Position numbers and translations under genes: made by a program
The notes under the pieces: generated by a model
What the model saw: only the letters and a program-made list of their open reading frames with translations
What the model was told of the DNA's origin: nothing
Databases searched by the model: none
NCBI RefSeq assembly: GCF_029227915.1
Contig: NC_079875.1
Location: forward strand, 2,108,001 to 2,172,000
DNA: 64,000 nt
Source of the DNA: Hydractinia symbiolongicarpus
Taxonomy: Eukaryota; Cnidaria; Hydrozoa; Anthoathecata; Hydractiniidae
Direction of reading: 5' to 3'
Shown: positions 1 to 11,931 of the stretch, in pieces
Position numbering within the stretch: the stretch's first letter is position 1
Layout: every line of letters starts with the position of its first letter

Positions 1-3000
1 GTTTTGGTTTGCCGGCGATTAAACTTCTTTTATTCAGCGTCTCATCAAAAATGAAAACATTTTTAAAAACTACAAGTCTCATGGGCTTTAGTGGTGAAAT
101 AATAATTTAAAAAATCGTTCGGGAAATGAGTTTACAACCCTGGTACTTTCTTTGTATACTCTTGACTATACGGGCCGAGTCCGGGATTTACGGGAAATCG
201 CAGGTTTTCGTTTGCCGGCGATTAAACTTCTTTTATTCAGCGTCTCATCAAAAATGAAAACATTTTTGAAAACTACAAGTCTCATGCGTTTTAGTGGTGA
301 AAAAATAATTTAAAAAATCGTTCGGGAAATGAGTTTACTCCCTGGGTACTTTCTTTGTATACTTTTGACAATACGGGCCGAGTCCGGGATTTACGGGAAG
401 TCGCGGGTTTTCGTTTGCCGGCGATTAAACTTCTTTTATTCAGCGTCTCATCAAAAATAAAAATATTTTTAAATACTACAAGTCTCATGGGCTTTAGTGG
501 TGAAATAATAATTTAAAAAATCGTTCGGGAAATGAGTTTACACCCTGGGTACTTTCTTTGTATACTTTTTACTATGCGGGCCGAGTCCGGGGTTTACGGG
601 AAATGGCGGGTTTTCGTTTGCCGGCGATTAAACTTCTTTTATTTAGCGTCTCATCAAAAATGAAAACATTTTTGAAAACTACAAGTCTCAAGCGTTTTAG
701 TGGTGAAAAGATAATTTAAAAAATCGTTTTGGAAATGAGTTTACTCACAGGGTACTTTCTTTGTATGCATTCGACTATACGGGCCAAGCCCGGGATTTAC
801 GGGAAATCGCGGGTTTTCGTTTGCCGGCGATTAAACCACTTTCATTAAGCGTCTCATCAAAAATGAAAACATTTCTGAAAACTACAAGTCTCATGCGTTT
901 TAGTGGTGAAAAAATAATTTAAAAATTCGTTCGGGAAAAGAGTTTACTCACTGGGTACTTTCCTTGTATACTTTTGACTATACAGGCCAAGTCCGGGATT
1001 TACGGGAAATCGCGGCTTTTGGTTTGCCGGCGATTAAACTTCTTTTATTCAGCGTCTCATCAAAAATGAAAACATTTTTAAAAACTACAAGTCTCATGGG
1101 CTTTACTGGTGAAATAATAATTTAAAAAATCGTTCGGGAAATGAGTTTACACCCTGGGTACTTTCTTTGTATACTTTTGACTATGCGGGCCGAGTCCGGG
1201 ATTTACGGGAAATCGCGGGTTTTCGTTTGCCGGCGATTAAACCACTTTCATTAAGCGTCTCATCAAAAATGAAAACATTTCTGAAAACTACAAGTCTCAT
1301 GCGTTTTAGTGGTGAAAAAAAAATTTAAAAAATCGTTCGGAAAATGAGTTTACTTCCTGGGTACTTTCTTTGTATACTTTTGACTATGCGGGCCGAGTCC
1401 GGGATTTACGGGAAATCGCGGGTTTTCGTTTGCCGGCGATTAAACCACTTTCATTAAGCGTCTCATCAAAAATGAAAACATTTCTGAAAACTACAAGTCT
1501 CATGCGTTTTAGTGGTGAAAAAAAAATTTAAAAAATCGTTCGGAAAATGAGTTTACTTCCTGATTACTTTCTTTGTATACATTCGACTATACGAGCCAAG
1601 CCCGGGATTTACGGAAAATTGCGGGATTTCGTATGCCGGCGATTACACCTCTTTTATTAAGCGTCTCATCAAAAATGAAAACATTTTTGAAAACTACAAG
1701 TCTCAAGCGTTTTAGTGGTGAAAAGATAATTTAAAAAATCGTTTTGGAAATGAGTTTACTCACAGGGTACTTTCTTTGTATGCATTCGACTATACGGGCC
1801 AAGCCCGGGATTTACGGGAAATCGCGGGTTTTCGTTTGCCGGCGATTAAACCACTTTCATTAAGCGTCTCATCAAAAATGAAAACATTTCTGAAAACTAC
1901 AAGTCTCATGCGTTTTAGTGGTGAAAAAATAATTTAAAAATTCGTTCGGGAAAAGAGTTTACTCACTGGGTACTTTCCTTGTATACTTTTGACTATACAG
2001 GCCAAGTCTGGGATTTACGGGAAATCGCGGGTTTTGGTTTGCCGGCGATTAAACTTCTTTTATTCAGCGTCTCATCAAAAATGAAAACATTTTTAAAAAC
2101 TACAAGTCTCATGGGCTTTAGTGGTGAAATAATAATTTAAAAAATCGTTCGGGAAATGAGTTTACAACCCTGGTACTTTCTTTGTATACTCTTGACTATA
2201 CTGGCCGAGTCCGGGATTTACGGGAAATCGCAGGTTTTCGTTTGCCGGCGATTAAACTTCTTTTATTCAGCGTCTCATCAAAAATGAAAACATTTTTGAA
2301 AACTACAAGTCTCATGCGTTTTAGTGGTGAAAAAATAATTTAAAAAATCGTTCGGGAAATGAGTTTACTCCCTGGGTACTTTCTTTGTATACTTTTGACA
2401 ATACGGGCCGAGTCCGGGATTTACGGGAAGTCGCGGGTTTTCGTTTGCCGGCGATTAAACTTCTTTTATTCAGCGTCTCATCAAAAATAAAAATATTTTT
2501 AAATACTACAAGTCTCATGGGCTTTAGTGGTGAAATAATAATTTAAAAAATCGTTCGGGAAATGAGTTTACACCCTGGGTACTTTCTTTGTATACTTTTG
2601 ACTATGCGGGCCGAGTCCGGGGTTTACGGGAAATGGCGGGTTTTCGTTTGCCGGCGATTAAACTTCTTTTATTTAGCGTCTCATCAAAAATGAAAACATT
2701 TTTGAAAACTACAAGTCTCAAGCGTTTTAGTGGTGAAAAGATAATTTAAAAAATCGTTTTGGAAATGAGTTTACTCACAGGGTACTTTCTTTGTATGCAT
2801 TCGACTATACGGGCCAAGCCCGGGATTTACGGGAAATCGCGGGTTTTCGTTTGCCGGCGATTAAACCACTTTCATTAAGCGTCTCATCAAAAATGAAAAC
2901 ATTTCTGAAAACTACAAGTCTCATGCGTTTTAGTGGTGAAAAAATAATTTAAAAATTCGTTCGGGAAAAGAGTTTACTCACTGGGTACTTTCCTTGTATA

Positions 3001-3160
3001 CTTTTGACTATACAGGCCAAGTCCGGGATTTACGGGAAATCGCGGCTTTTGGTTTGCCGGCGATTAAACTTCTTTTATTCAGCGTCTCATCAAAAATGAA
3101 AACATTTTTAAAAACTACAAGTCTCATGGGCTTTAGTGGTGAAATAATAATTTAAAAAAT
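1..3160 (+). repeat. 10-monomer HOR, 2,030 bp period (one copy plus partial)
   Basis: The window opens with GTTTTGGTTTGCCGGCGATT, which recurs at 2,031, and the following ~1.1 kb tracks the first copy closely. A 65-codon open frame is conserved exactly at 291-488 and 2,321-2,518 on the minus strand, showing near identity. The second copy diverges at about 3,160 (CGTTTGGG against CGTTCGGG). A weaker 5-mer sub-period is visible: CAAGCG...GTTTTGGAAATGAG lies at about 689, 1,704 and 2,719. Two adjacent near-identical monomers at about 1,330-1,735 carry GTTCGGAAAATGAG. Confidence 0.88.
1389..1422 (+). other. Four phased CGGG blocks per monomer
   Basis: CGGG starts at 1,389, 1,400, 1,409 and 1,419, spacings of 11, 9 and 10 bp, close to one helical turn each. 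The G triplets are separated by loops of 8, 6 and 7 bases, so the segment is a marginal G-quadruplex candidate on the G-rich strand. The pattern is present, with losses of single blocks such as CGCAGG or CCAAG, throughout the array. The G-rich strand changes from plus to minus at the 54,496 switch. Confidence 0.75.
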
Positions 3161-3539
3161 CGTTTGGGAAATGAGTTTACTACCTGGGTACTTTCTTTGT
3201 ATACTTTTGACTATGCGGGCTGAGTCCGGGGTTTACGGGAAATGGCGGGTTTTCGTTTGCCGGCGATTAAACTTCTTTTATTTAGCGTCTCATCAAAAAT
3301 AAAAACATTTTTGAAAACTACAAGTCTCAAGCGTTTTAGTGGTGAAAAGATAATTTAAAAAATCGTTTTGGAAATGAGTTTACTCACAGGGTACTTTCTT
3401 TGTATGCATTCGACTATACGGGCCAAGCCCGGGATTTACGGGAAATCGCGGGTTTTCGTTTGCCGGCGATTAAACCACTTTCATTAAGCGTCTCATCAAA
3501 AATGAAAACATTTCTGAAAACTACAAGTCTCATAAGCTT
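3161..3539 (+). repeat. Linker monomers between HOR domains
   Basis: About two monomers resembling those at 570-880 (TATGCGGGCTGAGTCCGGGG, then a TGCATTCGACTATACGGG B-like unit with AAACCACTTTCATTAAGCG). They join the 10-mer domain to the next block. Nothing but satellite sequence is present. Confidence 0.8.
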
Positions 3540-3576
3540 TAGTGGTGAAATAATAATTTAAAAAATTGTTTGGGAA

Positions 3577-3779
3577 ATGAGTTTACTCCCTGGGTACTTT
3601 CTTTGTATACTTTTGACTATACGGGCCGAGTCCGGGATTTACGGAAAATCGCAGGTTTTCGTTTGCAGGCGATTAAACTTCTTTTATTCAGCGTCTCATC
3701 AAAAATGAAAACATTTTTGAAAACTACAAGTCTCATGCGTTTTAGTGGTGAAAAAATAATTTAAAAAATCGTTAGGGAA
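3577..3779 (+). repeat. Reference A-type monomer (203 bp)
   Basis: One full period, taken from ATGAG at 3,577 to the base before the next ATGAG at 3,780. In order it holds a CCTGGGTAC block, CTTTGTATACTTTTGACTAT, a CGGG-rich segment, TTTCGTTTGC, GATTAAACTTCTTTTATTCA, the dyad at 3,700-3,719, ACAAGTCTCATGCGTTTTAG, and an A-rich tail containing TTTAAA. A-type is defined by TACTTTTGACTATACGGGCC in the first half and AAACTTCTTTTATTCAGCG in the second. This particular copy has lost two of the four CGGG blocks (CGGAAAA and GCAGG). Length is 2 modulo 3, so no reading frame is kept from one copy to the next. Confidence 0.95.
3700..3719. other. Conserved 8 bp dyad inside the monomer
   Basis: CAAAAATG, AAAA, CATTTTTG: two 8 bp arms that are perfect reverse complements with a 4 bp A spacer. 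The element recurs once per monomer in both arms of the window. A frequent variant (CATTTTTA) breaks the outermost pair only. In B monomers the second arm is often CATTTATG, CATTTCTG or CATTTCCG, which weakens it. Dyads of this sort can be protein sites or extrude cruciforms; no function is shown here. Confidence 0.85.
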
Positions 3780-6411
3780 ATGAGTTTACTCGCTGGGTAC
3801 TTTCCTTGTATACTTTTGACTATACGGGCCGAGACCGGGATTTACGGGAAATTGCCGGTTTTCGTTTGCCGGCGATTAAACTTCTTTTATTCAGCGTCTC
3901 ATCAAAAATGAAAACATTTTTAAAAACTACAAGTCTCATGGGCTTTAGTGTTGAAATAATAATTTAAAAAATCGTTTGGGAAATGAGTTTACTCTCTGGG
4001 TACTTTCTTTGTATACTTTTGACTATACGGGCCGAGTACGGGATTTACGGGAAATCGAAGGATTTCGTTTGCCGGCGATTAAACTTCTTTTATTTAGCGT
4101 CTCATCAAAAATGAAAACATTTTTAAAAACTACAAGTCTCATGGGCTTTAGTGGTGAAATAATAATTTAAAAAATTGTTTGGGAAATGAGTTTACTCCCT
4201 GGGTACTTTCTTTGTATACTTTTGACTATACGGGCCGAGTCCGGGATTTACGGAAAATCGCAGGTTTTCGTTTGCAGGCGATTAAACTTCTTTTATTCAG
4301 CGTCTCATCAAAAATGAAAACATTTTTGAAAACTACAAGTCCCATGCGTTTTAGTGGTGAAAAAATAACTTAAAAAATCGTTAGGGAAATGAGTTTACTC
4401 ACTGGGTACTTTCCTTCTATACTTTTGACTATACGGGCCGAGACCGGGATTTACGGGAAATTGCGGGTTTTCGTTTGCCTGCGATTAAACTTCTTTTATT
4501 CAGCGTCTCATCAAAAATGAAAACATTTTTAAAAACTACAAGTCTCATGGGCTTTAGTGGTGAAATAATAATTTAAAAAATTGTTTGGGAAATGAGTTTA
4601 CTCCCTGGGTACTTTCTTTGTATACTTTTGACTATACGGGCCGAGTCCGGGATTTACGGAAAATCGCAGGTTTTCGTTTGCAGGCGATTAAACTTCTTTT
4701 ATTCAGCGTCTCATCAAAAATGAAAACATTTTTGAAAACTACAAGTCTCATGCGTTTTAGTGGTGAAAAAATAATTTAAAAAATCGTTAGGGAAATGAGT
4801 TTACTCACTGGGTACTTTCCTTGTATACTTTTGACTATACGGGCCGAGACCGGGATTTACGGGAAATTGCGGGTTTTCGTTTGCCGGCGATTAAACTTCT
4901 TTTATTCAGCGTCTCATCAAAAATGAAAACATTTTTAAAAACTACAAGTCTCATGGGCTTTAGTGTTGAAATAATAATTTAAAAAATCGTTTGGGAAATG
5001 AGTTTACTCTCTGGGTACTTTCTTTGTATACTTTTGACTATACGGGCCGAGTACGGGATTTACGGGAAATCGAAGGATTTCGTTTGCCGGCGATTAAACT
5101 TCTTTTATTCAGCGTCTCATCAAAAATGAAAACATTTTTAAAAACTACAAGTCTCATGGGCTTTAGTGGTGAAATAATAATTTAAAAAATTGTTTGGGAA
5201 ATGAGTTTACTCCCTGGGTACTTTCTTTGTATACTTTTGACTCTACGGGCCGAGTCCGGGATTTACGGGAAATCGCAGGTTTTCGTTTGCAGGCGATTAA
5301 ACTTCTTTTATTCAGCGTCTCATCAAAAATGAAAACATTTTTGAAAACTACAAGTCTCATGCGTTTTAGTGGTGAAAAAATAATTTAAAAAATCGTTAGG
5401 GAAATGAGTTTACTCACTGGGTACTTTCCTTGTATACTTTTGACTATACGGGCCGAGACCGGGATTTACGGGAAATTGCGGGTTTTCGTTTGCCGGCAAT
5501 TAAACTTCTTTTATTCAGCGTCTCATCAAAAATGAAAACATTTTTAAAAACTACAAGTCTCATGGGCTTTAGTGTTGAAATAATAATTTAAAAAATCGTT
5601 TGGGAAATGAGTTTACTCTCTGGGTACTTTCTTTGTATACTTTTGACTATACGGGCCGAGTACGGGATTTACGGGAAATCGAAGGATTTCGTTTGCCGGC
5701 GATTAAACTTCTTTTATTCAGCGTCTCATCAAAAATGAAAACATTTTTGAAAACTACAAGTCTCATGCGTTTTAGTGGTGAAAAAATAATTTAAAAAATC
5801 GTTAGGGAAATGAGTTTACTCACTGGGTACTTTCCTTGTATACTTTTGACTATACGGGCCGAGACCGGGATTTACGGGAAATTGCGGGTTTTCGTTTGCC
5901 GGCGATTAAACTTCTTTTATTCAGCGTCTCATCAAAAATGAAAACATTTTTAAAAACTACAAGTCTCATGGGCTTTAGTGTTGAAATAATAATTTAAAAA
6001 ATCGTTTGGGAAATGAGTTTACTCTCTGGGTACTTTCTTTGTATACTTTTGACTATACGGGTCGAGTACGGGATTTACGGGAAATCGAAGGATTTCGTTT
6101 GCCGGCGATTAAACTTCTTTTATTCAGCGTCTCATCAAAAATGAAAACATTTTTAAAAACTACAAGTCTCATGGGCTTTAGTGGTGAAATAATAATTTAA
6201 AAAATTGTTTGGGAAATGAGTTTACTCCCTGGGTACTTTCTTTGTATACTTTTGACTATACGGGCCGAGACCGGGATTAACGGGAAATTGCGGGTTTTCG
6301 TTTGCCGGCAATTAAACTTCTTTTATTCAGCGTCTCATCAAAAATGAAAACATTTTTAAAAACTACAAGTCTCATGGGCTTTAGTGTTAAAATAATAATT
6401 TAAAAAATCGT

Positions 6412-8610
6412 TTGGGAAATGAGTTTACTCTCTGGGTACTTTCTTTGTATACTTTTGACTATACGGGCCGAGTACGGGATTTACGGGAAATCGAAGGATT
6501 TCGTTTGCCGGCAATTAAACTTCTTTTATTCAGCGTCTCATCAAAAATGAAAACATTTTTGAAAACTACAAGTCTCATGCGTTTTAGTGGTGAAAAAATA
6601 ATTTAAAAAATCGTTCGGGAAATGAGTTTACTCCCTGGGTACTTTCTTTGTATACTTTTTACTATGCGGGCCGAGTCCGGGGTTTACGGGAAATGGCGTG
6701 TTTTCGTTTGCCGGCGATTAAACTTCTTTTATTCAGCGTCTCATCAAAAATGAAAACATTTTTGAAAACTAGAAGTCTCAAGCGTTTTAGTGGTGAAAAG
6801 ATAATTTAAAAAATCGCTGTGGAAATGAGTTTACTCACAGGGTACTTTCTTTGTATACATTCGAATATACGGGCCAAGGCCGGGATTTACGGGAAATCGC
6901 GGGTTTTCGTTTGCCGGCGATTAAACCACTTTCATTAAGCGTCTCATCAAAAATGAAAACATTTCCGAAAACTACAAGTCTCATGCGTTTTAGTGGTGAA
7001 AAAATAATTTAAAAATTCGTTCGGGAAATGAGTTTACACCCCGGGTACTTTCTTTGTATACTTTTGACTATACGGGCCGAGTCCAGGATTTACGGGAAGT
7101 CGCGGGTTTTCGTTTGCCGGCGATTAAACTTCTTTTATTCAGCGTCTCATCAAAAATGGAAATATTTTTAAATACTACAAGTCTCATAGGCTTTAGTGGT
7201 GAAATAATAATTTAAAAAATCGTTTGGGAAATGAGTTTACACTGGGTACTTTCTTAGTATACTTTTGACTATACGGGCCGAGTACGGGATTTACGGGAAA
7301 TCGCAGGTTTTCGTTTGCCGGCGATTAAACTTCTTTTACTCAGCGTCTCATCAAAAATGAAAACATTTTTGAAAACTACAAGTTTCATACGTTTTAGTGG
7401 TGAAAAAATAATTTAAAAATTCGTTCGGGAAATGAGTTTACTCACTGGGTACTTTCCTTGTATACTTTTAACTATACGGGCCGAGTCCAGGATTTACCTG
7501 GAATCGTAGGTTTTCGTTTGCCGGCGGTTAAACTTATTTTATTCAGCGTCTCATCAAAAATGAAAACATTTTTGAAAACTACAAGTCTCATGCGTTTTAG
7601 TGGTGAAAAAATAATTTAAAAATTCGTTAGGGAAATGAGTTTACTCACTGGGTACTTTCCTTGTATACTTTTGACTATACGGGCCGAGACCGGGATTTAC
7701 GGGAAATTGCGGGTTTTCGTTTGCCAGCGATTAAACTTCTTTTATTCAGCGTCTCATCAAAAATGAAAACATTTTTAAAAACTACAAGTCTCATGGGCTT
7801 TAGTGTTGAAATAATAATTTAAAAAATCGTTTGGGAAATGAGTTTACTCTCTGGGTACTTTCTTTGTATACTTTTGACTATACGGGCCGAGTACGGGATT
7901 TACGGGAAATCGAAGGATTTCGTTTGCCGGCGATTAAACTTCTTTTATTCAGCGTCTCATCAAAAATGAAAACATTTTTGAAAACTACAAGTCTCATGCG
8001 TTTTAGTGGTGAAAAAATAATTTAAAAAATCGTTCGGGAAATGAGTTTACTCCCTGGGTACTTTCTTTGTATACTTTTTACTATGCGGGCCGAGTCCGGG
8101 GTTTACGGGAAATGGCGTGTTTTCGTTTGCCGGCGATTAAACTTCTTTTATTCAGCGTCTCATCAAAAATGAAAATATTTTTAAAAACTAGAAGTCTCAA
8201 GCGTTTTAGTGGTGAAAAGATAATTTAAAAAATCGTTGTGGAAATGAGTTTACTCACAGGGTACTTTCTTTGTATACATTCGACTATACGGGCCAAACCC
8301 GGGATTTACGGGAAATCGCGGGTTTTCGTTTGCCGGCGATTAAACCACTTTCATTAAGCGTCTCATCAAAAATGAAAACATTTCCGAAAACTACAAGTCT
8401 CATGCGTTTTAGTGGTGAAAAAATAATTTAAAAATTCGTTCGGGAAATGAGTTTACACCCCGGGTACTTTCTTTGTATACTTTTGACTATACGGGCCGAG
8501 TCCAGGATTTACGGGAAGTCGCGGGTTTTCGTTTGCCGGCGATTAAACTTCTTTTATTCAGCGTCTCATCAAAAATGGAAATATTTTTAAATACTACAAG
8601 TCTCATGGGC
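6412..8610 (+). repeat. 7-monomer HOR, ~1,419 bp period
   Basis: A Y monomer at 6,412 recurs at 7,831. The rare GGCGTGTTTTCG (near 6,692 and 8,112) and the GGGAAATGAGTTTACACCCC unit (near 7,021 and 8,440) follow at the same offset. The second copy breaks off at about 8,610, where GTGATGAAATAATAAT appears instead of the expected sequence. The 201 bp monomer in copy one explains the period of 1,419 rather than 1,421. Confidence 0.85.
7231..7431 (+). repeat. 201 bp variant monomer (2 bp deletion)
   Basis: The distance between successive ATGAG landmarks (7,231 and 7,432) is 201 bp. The start reads TTTACACTGGGTAC instead of TTTACACCCTGGGTAC, and the next segment reads CTTAGTATAC instead of CTTTGTATAC. 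The same linked pair of changes recurs near 12.54, 15.83, 18.87, 20.50, 23.73, 25.16, 26.78, 30.02, 34.70 and 35.70 kb. It is therefore one lineage spread by duplication. It contributes to HOR lengths that fall a few bases short of multiples of 203. Confidence 0.9.
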
Positions 8611-9394
8611 TTTAGTGATGAAATAATAATTTAAAAAATCGTTCGGGAAATGAGTTTACACCCTGGGTACTTTCTTTGTATACTTTTGATTATACGGGCC
8701 GAGTCCGGGATTTACGGAAAATCGCAGGTTTTCGTTTGCCGGCGATTAAACTTCTTATATTCAGCGTCTCATCAAAAATGAAAACATTTTTAAAAACTAC
8801 TCATCAAAAATGAAAACATTTTTAAAAACTACAAGTCTCATGGGCTTTAGTGGTGAAATAATAATTTAAAAAAATCGTTCGGGAAATGAGTTTACTCCCT
8901 GGGTACTTTCTTTGTATACTTTTGACTATACGGGCCGAGTCCGGGGTTTACGGGAAATGGCGGGTTTTCGTTTGCCGGCTATTAAACTTCTTTTATTCAG
9001 CGTCTCATCAAAAATGAAAACATTTTTGAAAACTAGAAGTCTCAAGCGTTTTAGTGGTGAAAAGATAATTTAAAAAATCGTTGTGGAAATGAGTTTACTC
9101 ACAGGGTACTTTCTTTGTATACATTCGACTATACGGGCCAAGCCCGGGATTTACGGGAAATCGCGGTTTTTCGTTTGCCGGCGATTAAACCACTTTCATT
9201 AAGCGTCTCATCAAAAATGAAAACATTTCTGAAAACTTCAAGTCTCATGCGTTTTAGTGGTGAAATAATAATTTAAAAAATCGTTCGGGAAATGAGTGTA
9301 CACCCTGGGTACTTTCTTTGTATACTTTTGACTATACGGGCCGAGTCCGGGATTTACGGGAAATCGCAGGTTTTCGTTTGCCGGCGATTAAACT
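8525..9394 (+). repeat. Satellite segment duplicated ~4.3 kb downstream
   Basis: Positions 8,525-9,045 match 12,821-13,340 at an offset of 4,296 bp, including the rare GTGATGAAATAATAAT and the 32 bp internal duplication. From about 9,250 the match continues at an offset of 4,093, exactly 203 bp less, so the downstream copy lacks one B monomer that is present here. This is a single-monomer expansion or contraction inside a duplicated block. Confidence 0.82.
8769..8832 (+). repeat. 32 bp tandem duplication inside a monomer
   Basis: The segment running from TCATCAAAAATG to TTAAAAACTAC occurs twice in direct succession (8,769-8,800 and 8,801-8,832), making a monomer about 32 bp longer than normal and doubling its dyad region. 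The copies are identical. Confidence 0.95.
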
Positions 9395-10690
9395 TCTTTT
9401 ATTCAGCGTCTCATCAAAAATGAAAACATTTTTGAAAACTACAAGTCTCATGCGTTTTAGTGGTGAAAAAATAATTTTAAAAATCGTTGGGGAAATGAGT
9501 TTACTCCCTGGGTACTTTCTTTGTATACTTTTTACTATGCGGGCCGAGTCCGGGGTTTACGGGAAATGGCGGGTTTTCGTTTGCCGGCGATTAAACTTCT
9601 TTTATTCAGCGTCTCATCAAAAATGAAAACATTTTTGAAAACTAGAAGTCTCAAGCGTTTTAATGGTGAAAAGATAATTTAAAAAATCGTTGTGGAAATG
9701 AGTTTACTCACAGGGTACTTTCTTTGTATACATTCGACTATACGGGTCAAGCCCGGGATTTACGGGAAATCGCGGGTTTTCGTTTGCCGGCGATTAAACC
9801 ACTTTCATTAAGCGTCTCATCAAAAATGAAAACATTTATAAAAACTACAAGTCTCATGCGTTTTAGTGGTGAAAAAATAATTTAAAAATTCGTTCGGGAA
9901 ATGAGTTTACACCCCGGGTACTTTCTTTGTATACTTTTGACTATACGGGCCGAGTCCAGGATTTACGGGAAGTCGCGGGTTTTCGTTTGCCGGTGATTAA
10001 ACTTCTTTTATTCAGCGTCTCATCAAAAATGAAAACATTTTTGAAAACTACAAGTCTCATGCGTTTTAGTGGTGAAAAAATAATTTTAAAAATCGTTGGG
10101 GAAATGAGTTTACTCCCTGGGTACTTTCTTTGTATACTTTTTACTATGCGGGCCGAGTCCGGGGTTTACGGGAAATGGCGGGTTTTCGTTTGCCGGCGAT
10201 TAAACTTCTTTTATTCAGCGTCTCATCAAAAATGAAAACATTTTTGAAAACTAGAAGTCTCAAGCGTTTTAATGGTGAAAAGATAATTTAAAAAATCGTT
10301 GTGGAAATGAGTTTACTCACAGGGTACTTTCTTTGTATACATTCGACTATACGGGTCAAGCCCGGGATTTACGGGAAATCGCGGGTTTTCGTTTGCCGGC
10401 GATTAAACCACTTTCATTAAGCGTCTCATCAAAAATGAAAACATTTATAAAAACTACAAGTCTCATGCGTTTTAGTGGTGAAAAAATAATTTAAAAATTC
10501 GTTCGGGAAATGAGTTTACACCCCGGGTACTTTCTTTGTATACTTTTGACTATACGGGCCGAGTCCAGGATTTACGGGAAGTCGCGGGTTTTCGTTTGCC
10601 GGTGATTAAACTTCTTTTATTCAGCGTCTCATCAAAAATGAAAACATTTTTGAAAACTACAAGTCTCATGCGTTTTAGTGGTGAAAAAAT
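9395..10690 (+). repeat. Trimer HOR, 609 bp period (about two copies)
   Basis: 9,395-10,003 recurs at 10,004-10,690 with the same three monomers: one with AATTTTAAAAATCGTTGGGG, one with CTAGAAGTCTCAAGCGTTTTAATGGTG, and a B monomer with ACGGGTCAAGCCCGGG and CATTTATAAAAAC. The substitution of T for A in AATTTAAA removes a stop and lets an open frame cross the monomer boundary. That is why 102-codon frames appear at 9,318 and 9,927. Confidence 0.85.
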
Positions 10691-11931
10691 AATTTAAAAA
10701 ATCGTTCGGGAAATGAGTTTACACCCTGGGTACTTTCTTTGTATACTTTTGACTATGCAGGCCGAGTCCGGGATTTACGGGAAATGGCGGGTTTTCGTTT
10801 GCCGGCGATTAAACTTCTTATATTCAGCGTCTCATCAAAAATGAAAACATTTTTAAAAACTACAAGTCTCATGGGCTTTAGTGGTGAAATAATAATTTAA
10901 AAAATCGTTCGGGAAATGAGTTTACACCCTGGGTACTTTCTTTGTATACTTTTGACTATACGGGCCGAGTCCGGGATTTATGGGAAATCGCAGGTTTTCG
11001 TTTGCCGGCGATTAAACTTCTTATATTCAGCGTCTCATCAAAAATGAAAACATTTTTAAAAACTACAAGTCTCATGGGCTTTAGTGGTGAAATAATAATT
11101 TAAAAAAATCGTTCGGGAAATGAGTTTACTCCCTGGGTACTTTCTTTGTATACTTTTGACTATACGGGCCGAGTCCGGGGTTTACGGGAAATGGCGGGTT
11201 TTCGTTTGCCGGCGATTAAACTTCTTTTATTCAGCGTCTCATCAAAAATGAAAACATTTTTGAAAACTAGAAGTCTCAAGCGTTTTAGTGGTGAAAAGAT
11301 AATTTAAAAAATCGTTGTGGAAATGAGTTTACTCACAGGGTACTTTCTTTGTATACATTCGACTATACGGGCAAAGCCCGGGATTTACGGGAAATTGCGG
11401 TTTTTCGTTTGCCGGCGATTAAACCACTTTCATTAAGCGTCTCATCAAAAATGAAAACATTTCTGAAAACTACAAGTCTCATGCGTTTTAGTGGTGAAAT
11501 AATAATTTAAAAAATCGTTCGGGAAATGAGTGTACACCCTGGGTACTTTCTTTGTATACTTTTGACTATACGGGCCGTGTCCGGGATTTACGGGAAATCG
11601 CAGGTTTTCGTTTGCCGGCGATTAAACTTCTTTTATTCAGCGTCTCATCAAAAATGAAAACATTTTTGAAAACTACAAGTCTCATGCGTTTTAGTGGTGA
11701 AAAAATAATTTTAAAAATCGTTCGGGAAATGAGTTTACTCCCTGGGTACTTTCTTTGTATACTTTTTACTATGCGGGCCGAGTCCGGGGTTTACGGGAAA
11801 TGGCGGGTTTCCGTTTGCCGGCGATTAAACTTCTTTTATTCAGCGTCTTATCAAAAATGAAAACATTTTTGAAAACTAGAAGTCTCAAGCGTTTTAGTGG
11901 TGAAAAGATAATTTAAAAAATCGTTGTGGAA

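Larger units (their letters stand above)
3540..6600 (+). repeat. Three-subtype block with 5-mer HOR, 1,015 bp
   Basis: Three A-family subtypes alternate. Z has AATCGCAGG with TTTGCAGGCG; X has GCCGAGACCGGG with AATTGCGGG; Y has GAGTACGGG with AATCGAAGGATTTCG. Starting at 3,570 the order is ZXYZX, ZXYZX, then YXYXY. The first ten monomers therefore form two copies of a 1,015 bp 5-mer, followed by a 406 bp XY dimer run. B monomers are absent. Y copies start at 3,976, 4,991, 5,600, 6,006 and 6,412; Z copies at 3,570, 4,179, 4,585 and 5,194. Confidence 0.88.

Noticed and set aside
291-488. 65-codon minus-strand open frames (also 2,321, 5,163, 38,707, 53,330, 53,533)
   Set aside because: Antisense reading of the monomer beginning at the ATGAGACTTG landmark. 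Each ends in the next monomer. Satellite artefact.
3570-3764. Repeated 64-codon open frames on the plus strand (also 4,179, 4,585, 4,991, 5,194, 5,600 and others)
   Set aside because: They start at TTG in the monomer and end at the TAA in the A-rich tail of the same monomer. They are repeated because the DNA is repeated; variation does not look synonymous-biased by eye.
9318-9626. 102-codon open frame, recurring at 9,927, 11,552, 13,411, 18,081, 19,705, 24,369 and others
   Set aside because: It spans two satellite monomers and exists only where AATTTAAA has mutated to AATTTTAA, removing a stop. The second part is the same DNA read in another frame because 203 is 2 modulo 3. There is no independent conservation, start context or family resemblance.
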